From Parasalinivibrio latis (GTDB taxonomy: Bacteria > Pseudomonadota > Gammaproteobacteria > Enterobacterales > Vibrionaceae), in assembly GCF_036825535.1 (NCBI RefSeq), contig NZ_CP098812.1, forward strand, positions 186,001-250,000: a DNA stretch of 64,000 nt, in the 5' to 3' direction. The notes beneath the pieces were generated by a model, which was not told the DNA's origin, did not search any database, and saw nothing but the letters and a program-made list of their open reading frames with translations. Position 1 is the first letter of the stretch, and every line of letters starts with the position of its first letter. Made by a program: the position numbers and the translations under genes. This document shows, one piece after another, positions 51,797 to 59,247 of the stretch.

Positions 51797-52393
51797 TCAG
51801 TTCAGTACTATATCATCAAGATCTGCAACCAAGGCATCTCGCTGGGTATCAGTCAGGATGATCCGGGCGTCCATATTTGGATGTGATACTCCAGCTTGCA
51901 ATTGAGCCCCTTGCTTGAGGGCATGGATCATAGATGGAGGAAGCTCAAAACGCATGAAATGGACACTTGAGGTTTTCTCCTCATTGTCACGCTCAAGGTC
52001 TTCATCGCAGATAGGGTAAACCCTTTCCATGCCATCCACTGCAAGCCAAACCTTCTGTTCAACACCTATCAGGCGGGAAAGGGCAGCCTTGCGCTCCTGG
52101 GCATCCGGGTACTCAAGCATAAAGGTCGCCTTGAGGTTTTGTCCGTCGGGGATAAGCGGGTTGTAGGCTGCCAGTTCCTCTTCAATCCCGTCAGGTTCGA
52201 AGATCTTTTCAATTCGCAGCATCTCCTGGATCTGGTATTGCACGGTCCGGCGGTCTTCAAAGTAGAGCCGGGCGTGTTTGTTCAGCGCAATTTGCCTTGG
52301 GCGTTTGTGCTCCATCACCAGTTTGCGGTAGTGGGGGCGCTGGCGGGCATAATCCTCGAGTGACAGCAGATCAATCCGGGTCAGCTTTTGCAT
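51797..52393 (-). CDS. DUF3501 family protein
   Basis: 198 residues from ATG 52393, with AAAGGAGGAG 6-7 nt upstream; a GTG one codon earlier is also possible. Conserved-looking stretches are RPRQIALNKHARLYFEDRRTVQYQIQEM and GVEQKVWLAVDG. No catalytic motif or membrane segment is evident. DUF3501 genes are commonly next to rubrerythrin and a GlpC-like Fe-S oxidoreductase, as here (13 bp after it). The function is unknown; a role in oxidative or metal stress is inferred from context only. Confidence 0.85.
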   Translation of the reverse strand: MQKLTRIDLLSLEDYARQRPHYRKLVMEHKRPRQIALNKHARLYFEDRRTVQYQIQEMLRIEKIFEPDGIEEELAAYNPLIPDGQNLKATFMLEYPDAQERKAALSRLIGVEQKVWLAVDGMERVYPICDEDLERDNEEKTSSVHFMRFELPPSMIHALKQGAQLQAGVSHPNMDARIILTDTQRDALVADLDDIVLN

Positions 52394-52406
52394 CACGTCT
52401 CCTCCT

Positions 52407-53735
52407 TTACAATCCGTAAGCTTTGCGCAGCAGTGTCATGGGGTGAACCGGCTTTTCAGCATGGGATGACAGGGCTGCAATATGGCTGCCGGCCATCGGG
52501 CAGTCACTGGCGAGGTAGGTTGCCCCCTGTTTGTCGACATTGCGGGCAACCGGCTTACCAATCTTGACCGCTTTGTCATAGGTTTCGGTTTTGACTGCAT
52601 AGGTACCGTCATGGCCGGAACAGCGTTGCTGCGCCATCACATTTGTATCCGGGATAAGGCTGAGAATATCTGCGGTTTTCAGGCCGATATTCTGCACTCG
52701 CAGGTGACAGGCTACGTGGTAGCTGATATCACCCAGGTGGTGGGGGAACTCAGTATTGAACTTTCCGCCTTTGTGGCGAAGGAACAGGTATTCGAAAGGG
52801 TCAAAAAACGCTTCCTGTACCCGGGCGACATCTGCATCATCCGGGAACAGCAGGGGCAGTTCCTGTTTGAACATCAGTACACACGAAGGCACCGGGCCAA
52901 TCAGGTCATAGCCTTGCTCGACCAGCCATAACAACTCGGGGATGTTCTCTTCCTTGGCGCGGGCGACGCTTTCCAGGTCGCCGAGTTCCATTTTTGGCAT
53001 CCCGCAGCATTTTTCCTTGCCGACTATCTCTATATGGATGCCGTTGTGCTGGAACACTTTAAAAAAGTCCTCTCCCAGATGGGGGCTGTTGTAATTGCCG
53101 TAGCAGGTGGTGAACATCGCCACCTTACCGGTGGTGCCGTTGACCGGTTCGGGGGTGAGTTCCCTGGTATAGGATTTGGCCTGTCTGCGCATTGTTTGGC
53201 TGTGATATTCGGGGACAGTGGCATCCTTGTGTACACCGACTTTGTGCAACAGGCCCCGGAAGGTGCGGTTTTTGTTAAGGGCGTTAACGGTGACATCCAC
53301 CACCGGGATGGTGGCCATTGAGCCGACAAGATCAGTACTTGAAAGCACCTTATCCCGGATGCTGGCACCCTGTTCGCGGAATTTAACTGCCTTGGCCCGG
53401 AGCATCAGGTGGGGGAAGTCAATTTCCCATTCGTGGGGCGGGACATAAGGACACTTGGTCATGTAGCACATGTCGCAGAGGTAGCACTGGTCGGCAACCT
53501 TCTGATAATCAGATTTGTCGACACCGTCCACCTCAAATGTGTCCGACTCGTCAATCAGGTCAAACAGGGTGGGGAAAGCATCACAGAGGCTGACGCAACG
53601 ACGGCAACCATGGCAGACATCAAATACCCGCTCCATTTCCCGGTGCAGGGCTTCCCTGTCATAAAATTCTTCGCTTTGCCACTCGATATTGTGGCGTGTG
53701 GGGGCATCTATGCCGCCTTCGCGCTTTTCCTTCAT
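52407..53735 (-). CDS. GlpC/HdrD-like Fe-S oxidoreductase
   Basis: 442 residues. Two N-terminal [4Fe-4S] ferredoxin motifs, Cys41-44-47-51 (CHGCRRCVSLC) and Cys84-87-90-95 (CYLCDMCYMTKC), are followed by a cysteine-rich domain of the heterodisulfide reductase type with GKEKCCGMPKMELGD and, further on, YHVACHLRVQNIGLK and QQRCSGHDGTYAVK. There is no flavin domain and no transmembrane helix, so a partner must supply electrons. It is the middle gene of the rubrerythrin / Fe-S / DUF3501 cassette and may pass electrons to rubrerythrin. It is not glpC itself, since glpAB are absent. Confidence 0.88.
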   Translation of the reverse strand: MKEKREGGIDAPTRHNIEWQSEEFYDREALHREMERVFDVCHGCRRCVSLCDAFPTLFDLIDESDTFEVDGVDKSDYQKVADQCYLCDMCYMTKCPYVPPHEWEIDFPHLMLRAKAVKFREQGASIRDKVLSSTDLVGSMATIPVVDVTVNALNKNRTFRGLLHKVGVHKDATVPEYHSQTMRRQAKSYTRELTPEPVNGTTGKVAMFTTCYGNYNSPHLGEDFFKVFQHNGIHIEIVGKEKCCGMPKMELGDLESVARAKEENIPELLWLVEQGYDLIGPVPSCVLMFKQELPLLFPDDADVARVQEAFFDPFEYLFLRHKGGKFNTEFPHHLGDISYHVACHLRVQNIGLKTADILSLIPDTNVMAQQRCSGHDGTYAVKTETYDKAVKIGKPVARNVDKQGATYLASDCPMAGSHIAALSSHAEKPVHPMTLLRKAYGL

Positions 53736-53839
53736 GGCACAGCACCTCTCGATGATGGGGCGGAAGACCGCCCCGACAGTTGTTCACGATGGGAACATTG
53801 CTCTTTATTTTTCTGGATTATCTGTCATCGAGGGTGAGC

Positions 53840-54259
53840 TCAGTCATCCAGGTTATCCAGTGCTTTCTGGAAGCGGTTGGCGTGGCTGCGTTCTGCCTTG
53901 GCAAGGGTTTCGAACCAGTCAGCGATTTCATCAAACCCTTCATCCCGGGCGGTTGCGGCCATGCCCGGGTACATGTCTGTGTACTCATGGGTTTCACCGG
54001 CAATCGATGCTTTAAGGTTCGCAGCGGTGTTCCCCATTGGCAGGCCGGTTGCCGGATCACCTACTTCTTCCAGGTATTCCAGGTGTCCATGGGCGTGGCC
54101 GGTTTCCCCTTCGGCGGTAGAGCGGAATACCGCGGCGACATCGTTGTAACCTTCAACGTCAGCTTTGGATGCGAAATAGAGGTAGCGGCGGTTGGCCTGG
54201 CTTTCACCGGCAAATGCATCCTTGAGGTTTTGTTCCGTTTTGGATCCTTTCAGAGACAT
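53840..54259 (-). CDS. Rubrerythrin-like diiron protein without rubredoxin domain
   Basis: 139 residues from ATG 54259 with AAAGGAG upstream. A four-helix ferritin-like fold with diiron ligands in AFAGESQANRRYLYFA (Glu19), TAEGETGHAHGH (Glu52, His55), GETHEYTDMYP (Glu89, Glu92) and KAERSHANRF (Glu123, His126). The usual C-terminal rubredoxin (two CxxC) is missing, so another protein must deliver electrons; the Fe-S oxidoreductase 104 bp downstream is the obvious candidate. Rubrerythrins reduce hydrogen peroxide. Confidence 0.92.
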   Translation of the reverse strand: MSLKGSKTEQNLKDAFAGESQANRRYLYFASKADVEGYNDVAAVFRSTAEGETGHAHGHLEYLEEVGDPATGLPMGNTAANLKASIAGETHEYTDMYPGMAATARDEGFDEIADWFETLAKAERSHANRFQKALDNLDD

Positions 54260-54401
54260 AGTTCTCACTCCTTTGCTGGTTAAAAATTAGTCACAGCATT
54301 ATCAGTAAAGAACAGGCTTCTGAATTGAGCTAATGAATAAAACGAGCCAACTCAATCGACAAAATCGATGAGGTGGCCCGCCAGGGAAGGAAATGGGGGG
54401 A

Positions 54402-55271
54402 TCAGCTGATCTTGCCGGTTTCGATAAGTTGCTGGATTAACGGGCGAATAATCAGTTCCATGGCAAAACTCATTTTGCCGCCGGGTACAACTATGGTGTT
54501 GTGGCGGGACATGAAAGATCCCTGGATCATGGATAGCAGGTAGGGGAAGTCGACCTTTTTGATCCCGCGGAACCGGATAACCACAAAGCTCTCGTCTAGT
54601 GACGGTATTCCCTTGGCATTGAGCGGGTTGGAGGTGTCAACTGTGGGTACCCGCTGGAAGTTGATATGGGTCCTTGAGAACTGGGGGGTGATGTAATTGA
54701 GGTAGTCATCCATGGAGCGGACGATAGAATCCATGACGGCCTCACGGGAGTGGCCCCGGTCCCGGGTGTCGCGGACGAATTTCTGGATCCACTCCAGGTT
54801 GACGATGGGTACCATGCCTATCAGCAGGTCGACATGCTGTCCGACGTTGACATCGCCGTCCCTGACGCCGCCATGCAGGCCTTCATAAAACAGGACATTG
54901 GTACTTTCCGGCAAGTCCTGCCACGGGGTGAATGTCCCCGGCATCTGGTTGAACGGAACTGCCTCGTCAAAGGTGTGCAGGTAGCGCCGGACCTTGCCGG
55001 TTCCATTGTCGCCATACTGGCGGAAGAAACTTTCCAGCCCCTCGAAATCATTGGCCTGTGGGCCAAAATAACTGATGTGCCGGCCCTGCTCGCGCGCCTT
55101 TCGGATTTCCACATCCATTTCCGGGCGGGTGAAACGGTGGAAGCTGTCTCCCTCTACCCAGGCCGCCTTGATGTTCATCATATTGAACATCTTGCGGAAG
55201 GCTTCAGAGGTGGTTGTGGTGCCGGCACCGGAAGAACCGGTCACCGCTATGATCGGGTGTTTGGCTGACAT
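54402..55271 (-). CDS. prkB: Phosphoribulokinase-like kinase PrkB
   Basis: 289 residues from MSAKHPIIAVTGSSGAGTTT (55271), matching E. coli PrkB; an upstream ATG adds five residues. P-loop GSSGAGTTT at about 12-20, VEGDSFHRFTRPEMD, FYEGLHGG and FSRTHINFQRVPTVDTSNP are present. The family phosphorylates ribulose-5-phosphate or uridine-like substrates; with no RuBisCO here its real substrate is uncertain. It normally neighbours crp; in this strain the rubrerythrin cassette lies between them. Confidence 0.93.
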   Translation of the reverse strand: MSAKHPIIAVTGSSGAGTTTTSEAFRKMFNMMNIKAAWVEGDSFHRFTRPEMDVEIRKAREQGRHISYFGPQANDFEGLESFFRQYGDNGTGKVRRYLHTFDEAVPFNQMPGTFTPWQDLPESTNVLFYEGLHGGVRDGDVNVGQHVDLLIGMVPIVNLEWIQKFVRDTRDRGHSREAVMDSIVRSMDDYLNYITPQFSRTHINFQRVPTVDTSNPLNAKGIPSLDESFVVIRFRGIKKVDFPYLLSMIQGSFMSRHNTIVVPGGKMSFAMELIIRPLIQQLIETGKIS

Positions 55272-55348
55272 GACATGCCCTGTCAAAAATAAAACGATTC
55301 CTTTTGAAGTGTTTAACAGGGCTTGTCTGGTTGGTCAAGCTAGGAGGT

Positions 55349-55564
55349 TTAGCTCAGTGCGTTAGTTAGCTTAATGTCGACAGTTTCATGCAATTCTGAG
55401 AAAACAATGACGGCATCGCCACGTTTTAGCGCCTCACGAACCTGTTCGACCTTGTCTGAGAAAGGCACCTCATCCATGCCGTAATCCGTCCCTTCCCTAA
55501 GTACGAAATGCTCGATGAGGTTGGTAAGGGTGTCCTCGGCCAGATCTTGCCACGGAATAATCAT
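55349..55564 (-). CDS. yheU: YheU family protein (UPF0270)
   Basis: 71 residues: MIIPWQDLAEDTLTNLIEHFVLREGTDYG and VREALKRGDAVIVFSELHET. A small conserved gammaproteobacterial protein of unknown function, always between yheT and prkB. It lies 77 bp upstream of prkB and 87 bp downstream of yheT on the same strand. Confidence 0.94.
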   Translation of the reverse strand: MIIPWQDLAEDTLTNLIEHFVLREGTDYGMDEVPFSDKVEQVREALKRGDAVIVFSELHETVDIKLTNALS

Positions 55565-55651
55565 GTTTTCCTGTCCACAGCCCAGAGGCTGACTGCTGAA
55601 TCTATCTGTTTATTTTAGCTGTCACCGCGCGCTTTAGATAGCGTGAGCGAG

Positions 55652-56644
55652 TTACAAGTGACGCGTAAAAAACGCGGGTACCGCTTTATCGAGCCAGTAT
55701 TCCGGGTTTCTCAGGGTACCGCTGATAAAACCAACATGGCCGCCGCGCTCACAAAGCTGGTATTCAATATTGTCCGGCAGGGGATGGGCCGGGATTACTG
55801 CGTCGGTCATAAAGGGGTCATCCTTGGCATGGATGACTTTAAGCGGGATTTGGATATTCCCCAGTACTGAAATACCGCTGCAACGCCGGTAATAATCTTC
55901 TGCATCACTAAAGCCGTGCAGGGGCGCGGTGATCATGTCGTCAAACTGGTAAATGTTGCGGATGGCAGGCTTGCCCTTACCGGAAACCCGGCCGACTTCG
56001 CCATGGCGCTGGAGCTTTGTGGAGAGCTTTCGTTTCATTGACCCCAGCAGGTAGGCCTGATAGACCTTGGAGAACCCCTGCTGGATCCGTTCTGAGCAGG
56101 ACGACAAATCAAGCGGGGCTGAAACAACACAAGCCACACTTACCAAGGGATCCTGGCTGTATTCAGCCAGGTAGCGTACCAGCATGTTCCCGCCGAGGGA
56201 TACCCCGGCGGCAGCGATGCGGGTATCCGGGAAACGGTTTTTCACGGTTTCAAGGAAGAACCTGGCATCGCCGGTTTCACCTGAGTGGTAGCTGCGGGGG
56301 TGACGGTTTGGTGTGCCGCTGCAACTGCGAAAGTGCATGATCACCCCGAGCCAGCCCTGCCGGCGGTAGGCATCCAGCAGGCCGTGGGCATATGGGCTGT
56401 AGAAGCAACCTTCCAGTCCGTGGAAAAGTACGGCAACCGGTTTGCCTTTTGCCGTTTCCGGGTTTTCCGTCCAGGCGAGGTCGACAAAATCACCGTCCGG
56501 CAACTCAAGCCTTTCCCACACAGGGGAGAAGGCAGGTTTGCGGCGCAAAAAACGTGGCAGCAGGGTTTGCAGGTGCGGGTTTTCCAGGCCTTTGGCCGGG
56601 ATGAATATATCAGGCACTGCGGTTGTCCTCAGGGAATCGGTCAT
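55652..56644 (-). CDS. yheT: Alpha/beta hydrolase YheT
   Basis: 330 residues of the YheT/AB-hydrolase-4 family. The nucleophile elbow is GVSLGGNML (Ser149), with an oxyanion region FHGLEGCFYSPYAHGLL, the acid in HAKDDPFM (about 276) and the base in GGHVGFISG (about 304). Substrate unknown; related proteins act on lipid esters. Its ATG overlaps the stop of the upstream mocR gene by 4 nt (ATGA), an arrangement I would not expect from E. coli. Confidence 0.93.
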   Translation of the reverse strand: MTDSLRTTAVPDIFIPAKGLENPHLQTLLPRFLRRKPAFSPVWERLELPDGDFVDLAWTENPETAKGKPVAVLFHGLEGCFYSPYAHGLLDAYRRQGWLGVIMHFRSCSGTPNRHPRSYHSGETGDARFFLETVKNRFPDTRIAAAGVSLGGNMLVRYLAEYSQDPLVSVACVVSAPLDLSSCSERIQQGFSKVYQAYLLGSMKRKLSTKLQRHGEVGRVSGKGKPAIRNIYQFDDMITAPLHGFSDAEDYYRRCSGISVLGNIQIPLKVIHAKDDPFMTDAVIPAHPLPDNIEYQLCERGGHVGFISGTLRNPEYWLDKAVPAFFTRHL

Positions 56645-58023
56645 AGGGTAAATTCGTCCGCAGGTGGACTGGCGAGTATATCTGCCAGGGTAGCGATACC
56701 CTGTTCAAGGCTTGCCAGCTCCTTGGGGGCACTCACTGCAATACGCACTGCCGGGAGGGCGGCGTAACCGGGCGGAACAAACAGCTCGGCTGATTTTACA
56801 TCCAGGCGCTCCTCGCTGCACCTTGCCAGGAACTTGCTCAGAGGCCAGGTGTCAGGCAACAGCAGCCAGCCGTGCAGGCCGTTAGGGTGGTAACGGACAT
56901 CGAACCCGGTAAGCAGCTCGCCAACCCGCTCCCAGCGGGCTGCCATGTCCCTGCGGACCTGATTCAGCGTGTCTTCTGCGACACCCTTTCGGGCCATCAT
57001 GGCTGTCAGTGCTGAAAGCAGGGGGCTGACCATCCAGCTGTGGTTTTGCAGTGTACGGATAAATGCTGGGTAGAGATCTTCCGGGGCCAAGACAAATCCC
57101 ATACGGAGGCCGGGAGCCAGAAACTTGGCAAAACCACTGACATGGATAACCAGCTCCGGTGCCAGGTTTACCAGTGGAGCAGGCCGTTTCTCTGGCAGCA
57201 GGCCGTTTACGTCATCTTCAAGAATATAAACTTTGTGCCTCCTGCAAACGTCGGCTACGGCTGCACGACGGGCATCGCTCATGGTCGCTGTGGTGGGGTT
57301 TTGCAGGGTAGGCGTCAGGTAGACAAGCCTTGGCTGGTACAAACGGCAGGCCGCCTCCAGGGATTCAGGGACAATGCCTTCATCATCCATCAATACCGGT
57401 TTGAGGGTAAGTTGCTGCTGGCGTGCAGTACTGATAAGGCCGGGGTAACAGAGCTGCTCCACCAGTATGGTATCCCCGGCACGGCAGAGAGCTTCCACCA
57501 CCAGCTTGATACCATGCTGGGCTCCGTGGCAAAGCAGCATGTGTTCCGGCCGGGCATTAACGTTCTGGGACTGGAGCCAGTCTGCAAGTGCCTCCCGGTG
57601 GCTGTCGATACCCTTAGCAGGTTGGTAGAGCATCAGTTCATTGAGCTCATCCGGGTAGCGCGCGAGGGTATTGAGGGCTTCTGCCATCCAGTTGGCACGT
57701 TCGATGGGGGGCGGGACATTGTAGCCAAAGCTGACGTCCACCGTGTTCCTGTTCTGGTCAAAAATCCATGTGGGCTTATCGTGCTGGCAGACATAGGTAC
57801 CGGCACCGATCCGGGCTTCTACCAGACCCCGGCGCTCGGCCTCGCTGTATGCGCGTGTGATTGTCCCTATGGTGACGCCAAGCCGGTCTGCCAGCGCCCT
57901 GTGGGTGGGCAGTTTGCTTCCGCCGGAAAGGGAGCCGTCTGCAATCCGGCCTTCAATGGCATCAGCGACCTGTTTATAGCGTGGCCCACCATCTTCTTTG
58001 AATTCCATTGTCTCGATTGTCAT
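56641..58023 (-). CDS. MocR-type GntR/aminotransferase-like transcriptional regulator
   Basis: 460 residues from ATG 58023; the longer frame lacks a ribosome site and crosses the operator region. An N-terminal GntR winged helix (GPRYKQVADAIEGRIADG, LPTHRALADRLGVTIGTITRAYSEAERRGLV) is joined to an aminotransferase fold-I domain (YQPAKGIDSHREALADWL, EDDVNGLLP, PLP lysine in HVSGFAKFLAPGLRMGF). MocR proteins sense PLP-amino acid adducts. It is divergent from lysE with a palindrome between, so it probably controls that exporter, and it overlaps yheT. Confidence 0.92.
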   Translation of the reverse strand: MTIETMEFKEDGGPRYKQVADAIEGRIADGSLSGGSKLPTHRALADRLGVTIGTITRAYSEAERRGLVEARIGAGTYVCQHDKPTWIFDQNRNTVDVSFGYNVPPPIERANWMAEALNTLARYPDELNELMLYQPAKGIDSHREALADWLQSQNVNARPEHMLLCHGAQHGIKLVVEALCRAGDTILVEQLCYPGLISTARQQQLTLKPVLMDDEGIVPESLEAACRLYQPRLVYLTPTLQNPTTATMSDARRAAVADVCRRHKVYILEDDVNGLLPEKRPAPLVNLAPELVIHVSGFAKFLAPGLRMGFVLAPEDLYPAFIRTLQNHSWMVSPLLSALTAMMARKGVAEDTLNQVRRDMAARWERVGELLTGFDVRYHPNGLHGWLLLPDTWPLSKFLARCSEERLDVKSAELFVPPGYAALPAVRIAVSAPKELASLEQGIATLADILASPPADEFTL

Positions 58024-58103
58024 GGTGACAATAAACCTTTTGCGTGGGTTTTCGTTCCTTGTTAGGGTGAATCTTGCGCGCAAAATGATCAATTTTCAAT
58101 CAG

Positions 58104-58127
58104 GTATCGAAATTGTATCGATACAAT
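58104..58127. promoter_or_regulatory. Palindromic operator between mocR and lysE
   Basis: A perfect 16-bp palindrome ATTGTATCGATACAAT (58112-58127), plus an extra direct GTATCGA at 58104-58110, 11 bp out of step with the palindrome copy. MocR regulators often bind such direct plus inverted repeats. Confidence 0.65.
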
Positions 58128-58145
58128 CATATGAGGATGTGACAC

Positions 58146-58748
58146 ATGACAGACTGGACGCTTGTCATGCCGCTGGCGGTATTTGCGCTGACAACTTCGG
58201 GCACACCCGGGCCGAACAATATGATGCTGACGGCGTCCGGGGCGAACTTTGGCTTTATCCGCACTCTGCCACATATGGTGGGGATCTCCGCCGGTATGGT
58301 GCTGTTGATCCTCTCGGTGGCGGCCGGGCTGGGGGTGATCTTCCAGACCTTTCCTGCCGTGCAGGAGGGGTTTAAATGGGCAGCAAGCGGTTACCTGCTT
58401 TTCCTGGCATGGAAGATAGCAACAGCCGAACCGTCATCGCAAAAGCGTTCTTCCGGATCCCGCCCCATGAGCTTCTGGGCGGCAGCCATGTTCCAGTTCG
58501 TTAACCCCAAGGCGTGGATGATGGCAATAAGCTCAATCAGTACCTTTACCGTGTCTGGGGATAACTATTGGCTTTCTGCCATGGTTGTTTGTGCGGCATT
58601 TGTGGTGGTTGGGTTGCCTGCGATATCTGTCTGGGCAGGGTTTGGGGTTATGTTGGGCAGGCTGATTTCCCATCCCCGGAGCTGGCGGGTTTTCAACGGC
58701 ACCATGGGTGTGCTGACAGCCGGGTGCCTGGTATTTATTTGGGCGTAG
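58146..58748 (+). CDS. LysE/RhtB family amino-acid exporter
   Basis: 200 residues with five to six hydrophobic helices. The family signature is TTSGTPGPNNMMLTASGANFG near 16-36, with FVNPKAWMMAISSISTF and a C-terminal FNGTMGVLTAGCLVFIW. These inner-membrane proteins export lysine, threonine, homoserine or similar amino acids; the substrate is not readable. It is divergent from mocR. Its last 14 bases overlap the end of the convergent TIGR02444 gene. Confidence 0.9.
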   Translation: MTDWTLVMPLAVFALTTSGTPGPNNMMLTASGANFGFIRTLPHMVGISAGMVLLILSVAAGLGVIFQTFPAVQEGFKWAASGYLLFLAWKIATAEPSSQKRSSGSRPMSFWAAAMFQFVNPKAWMMAISSISTFTVSGDNYWLSAMVVCAAFVVVGLPAISVWAGFGVMLGRLISHPRSWRVFNGTMGVLTAGCLVFIWA

Positions 58749-59247
58749 TGGCCGTGGTGTTACCGTGCATCAGGGCGTTGTACAGGTAGGCTGCATTGGG
58801 GGTCAGGCGGCGGCAGTAACGCTTTACCACTGATTCTTCATCCATCAGCCAGGTTTCCTGGTTTAGGGCGGCCACCAGGTCTTTTTGCTGCTGCTGTTCC
58901 AGCTTAAGCTCAAAGCCGAGCATTTTGCGGTACAGGGTGATATCAATCTGGCGTTTTACCTCGCGCCGGATCTGGCGGTAGTCATCAAGCAGGAAGGCGG
59001 AATGTTCCAGTGCCAGCTCAAGGCGGTCGAGGCTGGCGTCATCAAGGCTGAAGCCGCGTGACTCCAGCCAAATCAGCATCAGGGCAAGATTTACGTTGCC
59101 CTGGTGCTTGTCCTGGAGTGCCAGGCAGGCGTGTTTGACATCCGGGTCTTCGTAATGGGACAGGCAGAACCGCCAGAGCCCCTCCGGGGTCAGGCCGTTT
59201 TGAATGCTGTTTCCATCTGTTCCAGTTGTTCCTGAAGCTCCATCCAT
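58735..59247 (-). CDS. TIGR02444 family protein
   Basis: 170 residues. The family core is LWRFCLSHYEDPDVKHACLALQDKHQGNVNLALMLIWLESRG (split), an all-helical protein of unknown function conserved in gammaproteobacteria beside yheS. The only ATG, at 59247, makes it overlap the end of yheS by 58 nt; the first 18 residues (MDGASGTTGTDGNSIQNG) are unusual and may reflect this overlap. Confidence 0.85.
   Translation of the reverse strand: MDGASGTTGTDGNSIQNGLTPEGLWRFCLSHYEDPDVKHACLALQDKHQGNVNLALMLIWLESRGFSLDDASLDRLELALEHSAFLLDDYRQIRREVKRQIDITLYRKMLGFELKLEQQQQKDLVAALNQETWLMDEESVVKRYCRRLTPNAAYLYNALMHGNTTATTPK

Noticed and set aside
57040..58065. 341-codon open frame antisense to mocR
   Set aside because: Shadow of the regulator gene; it crosses the regulator's start region.
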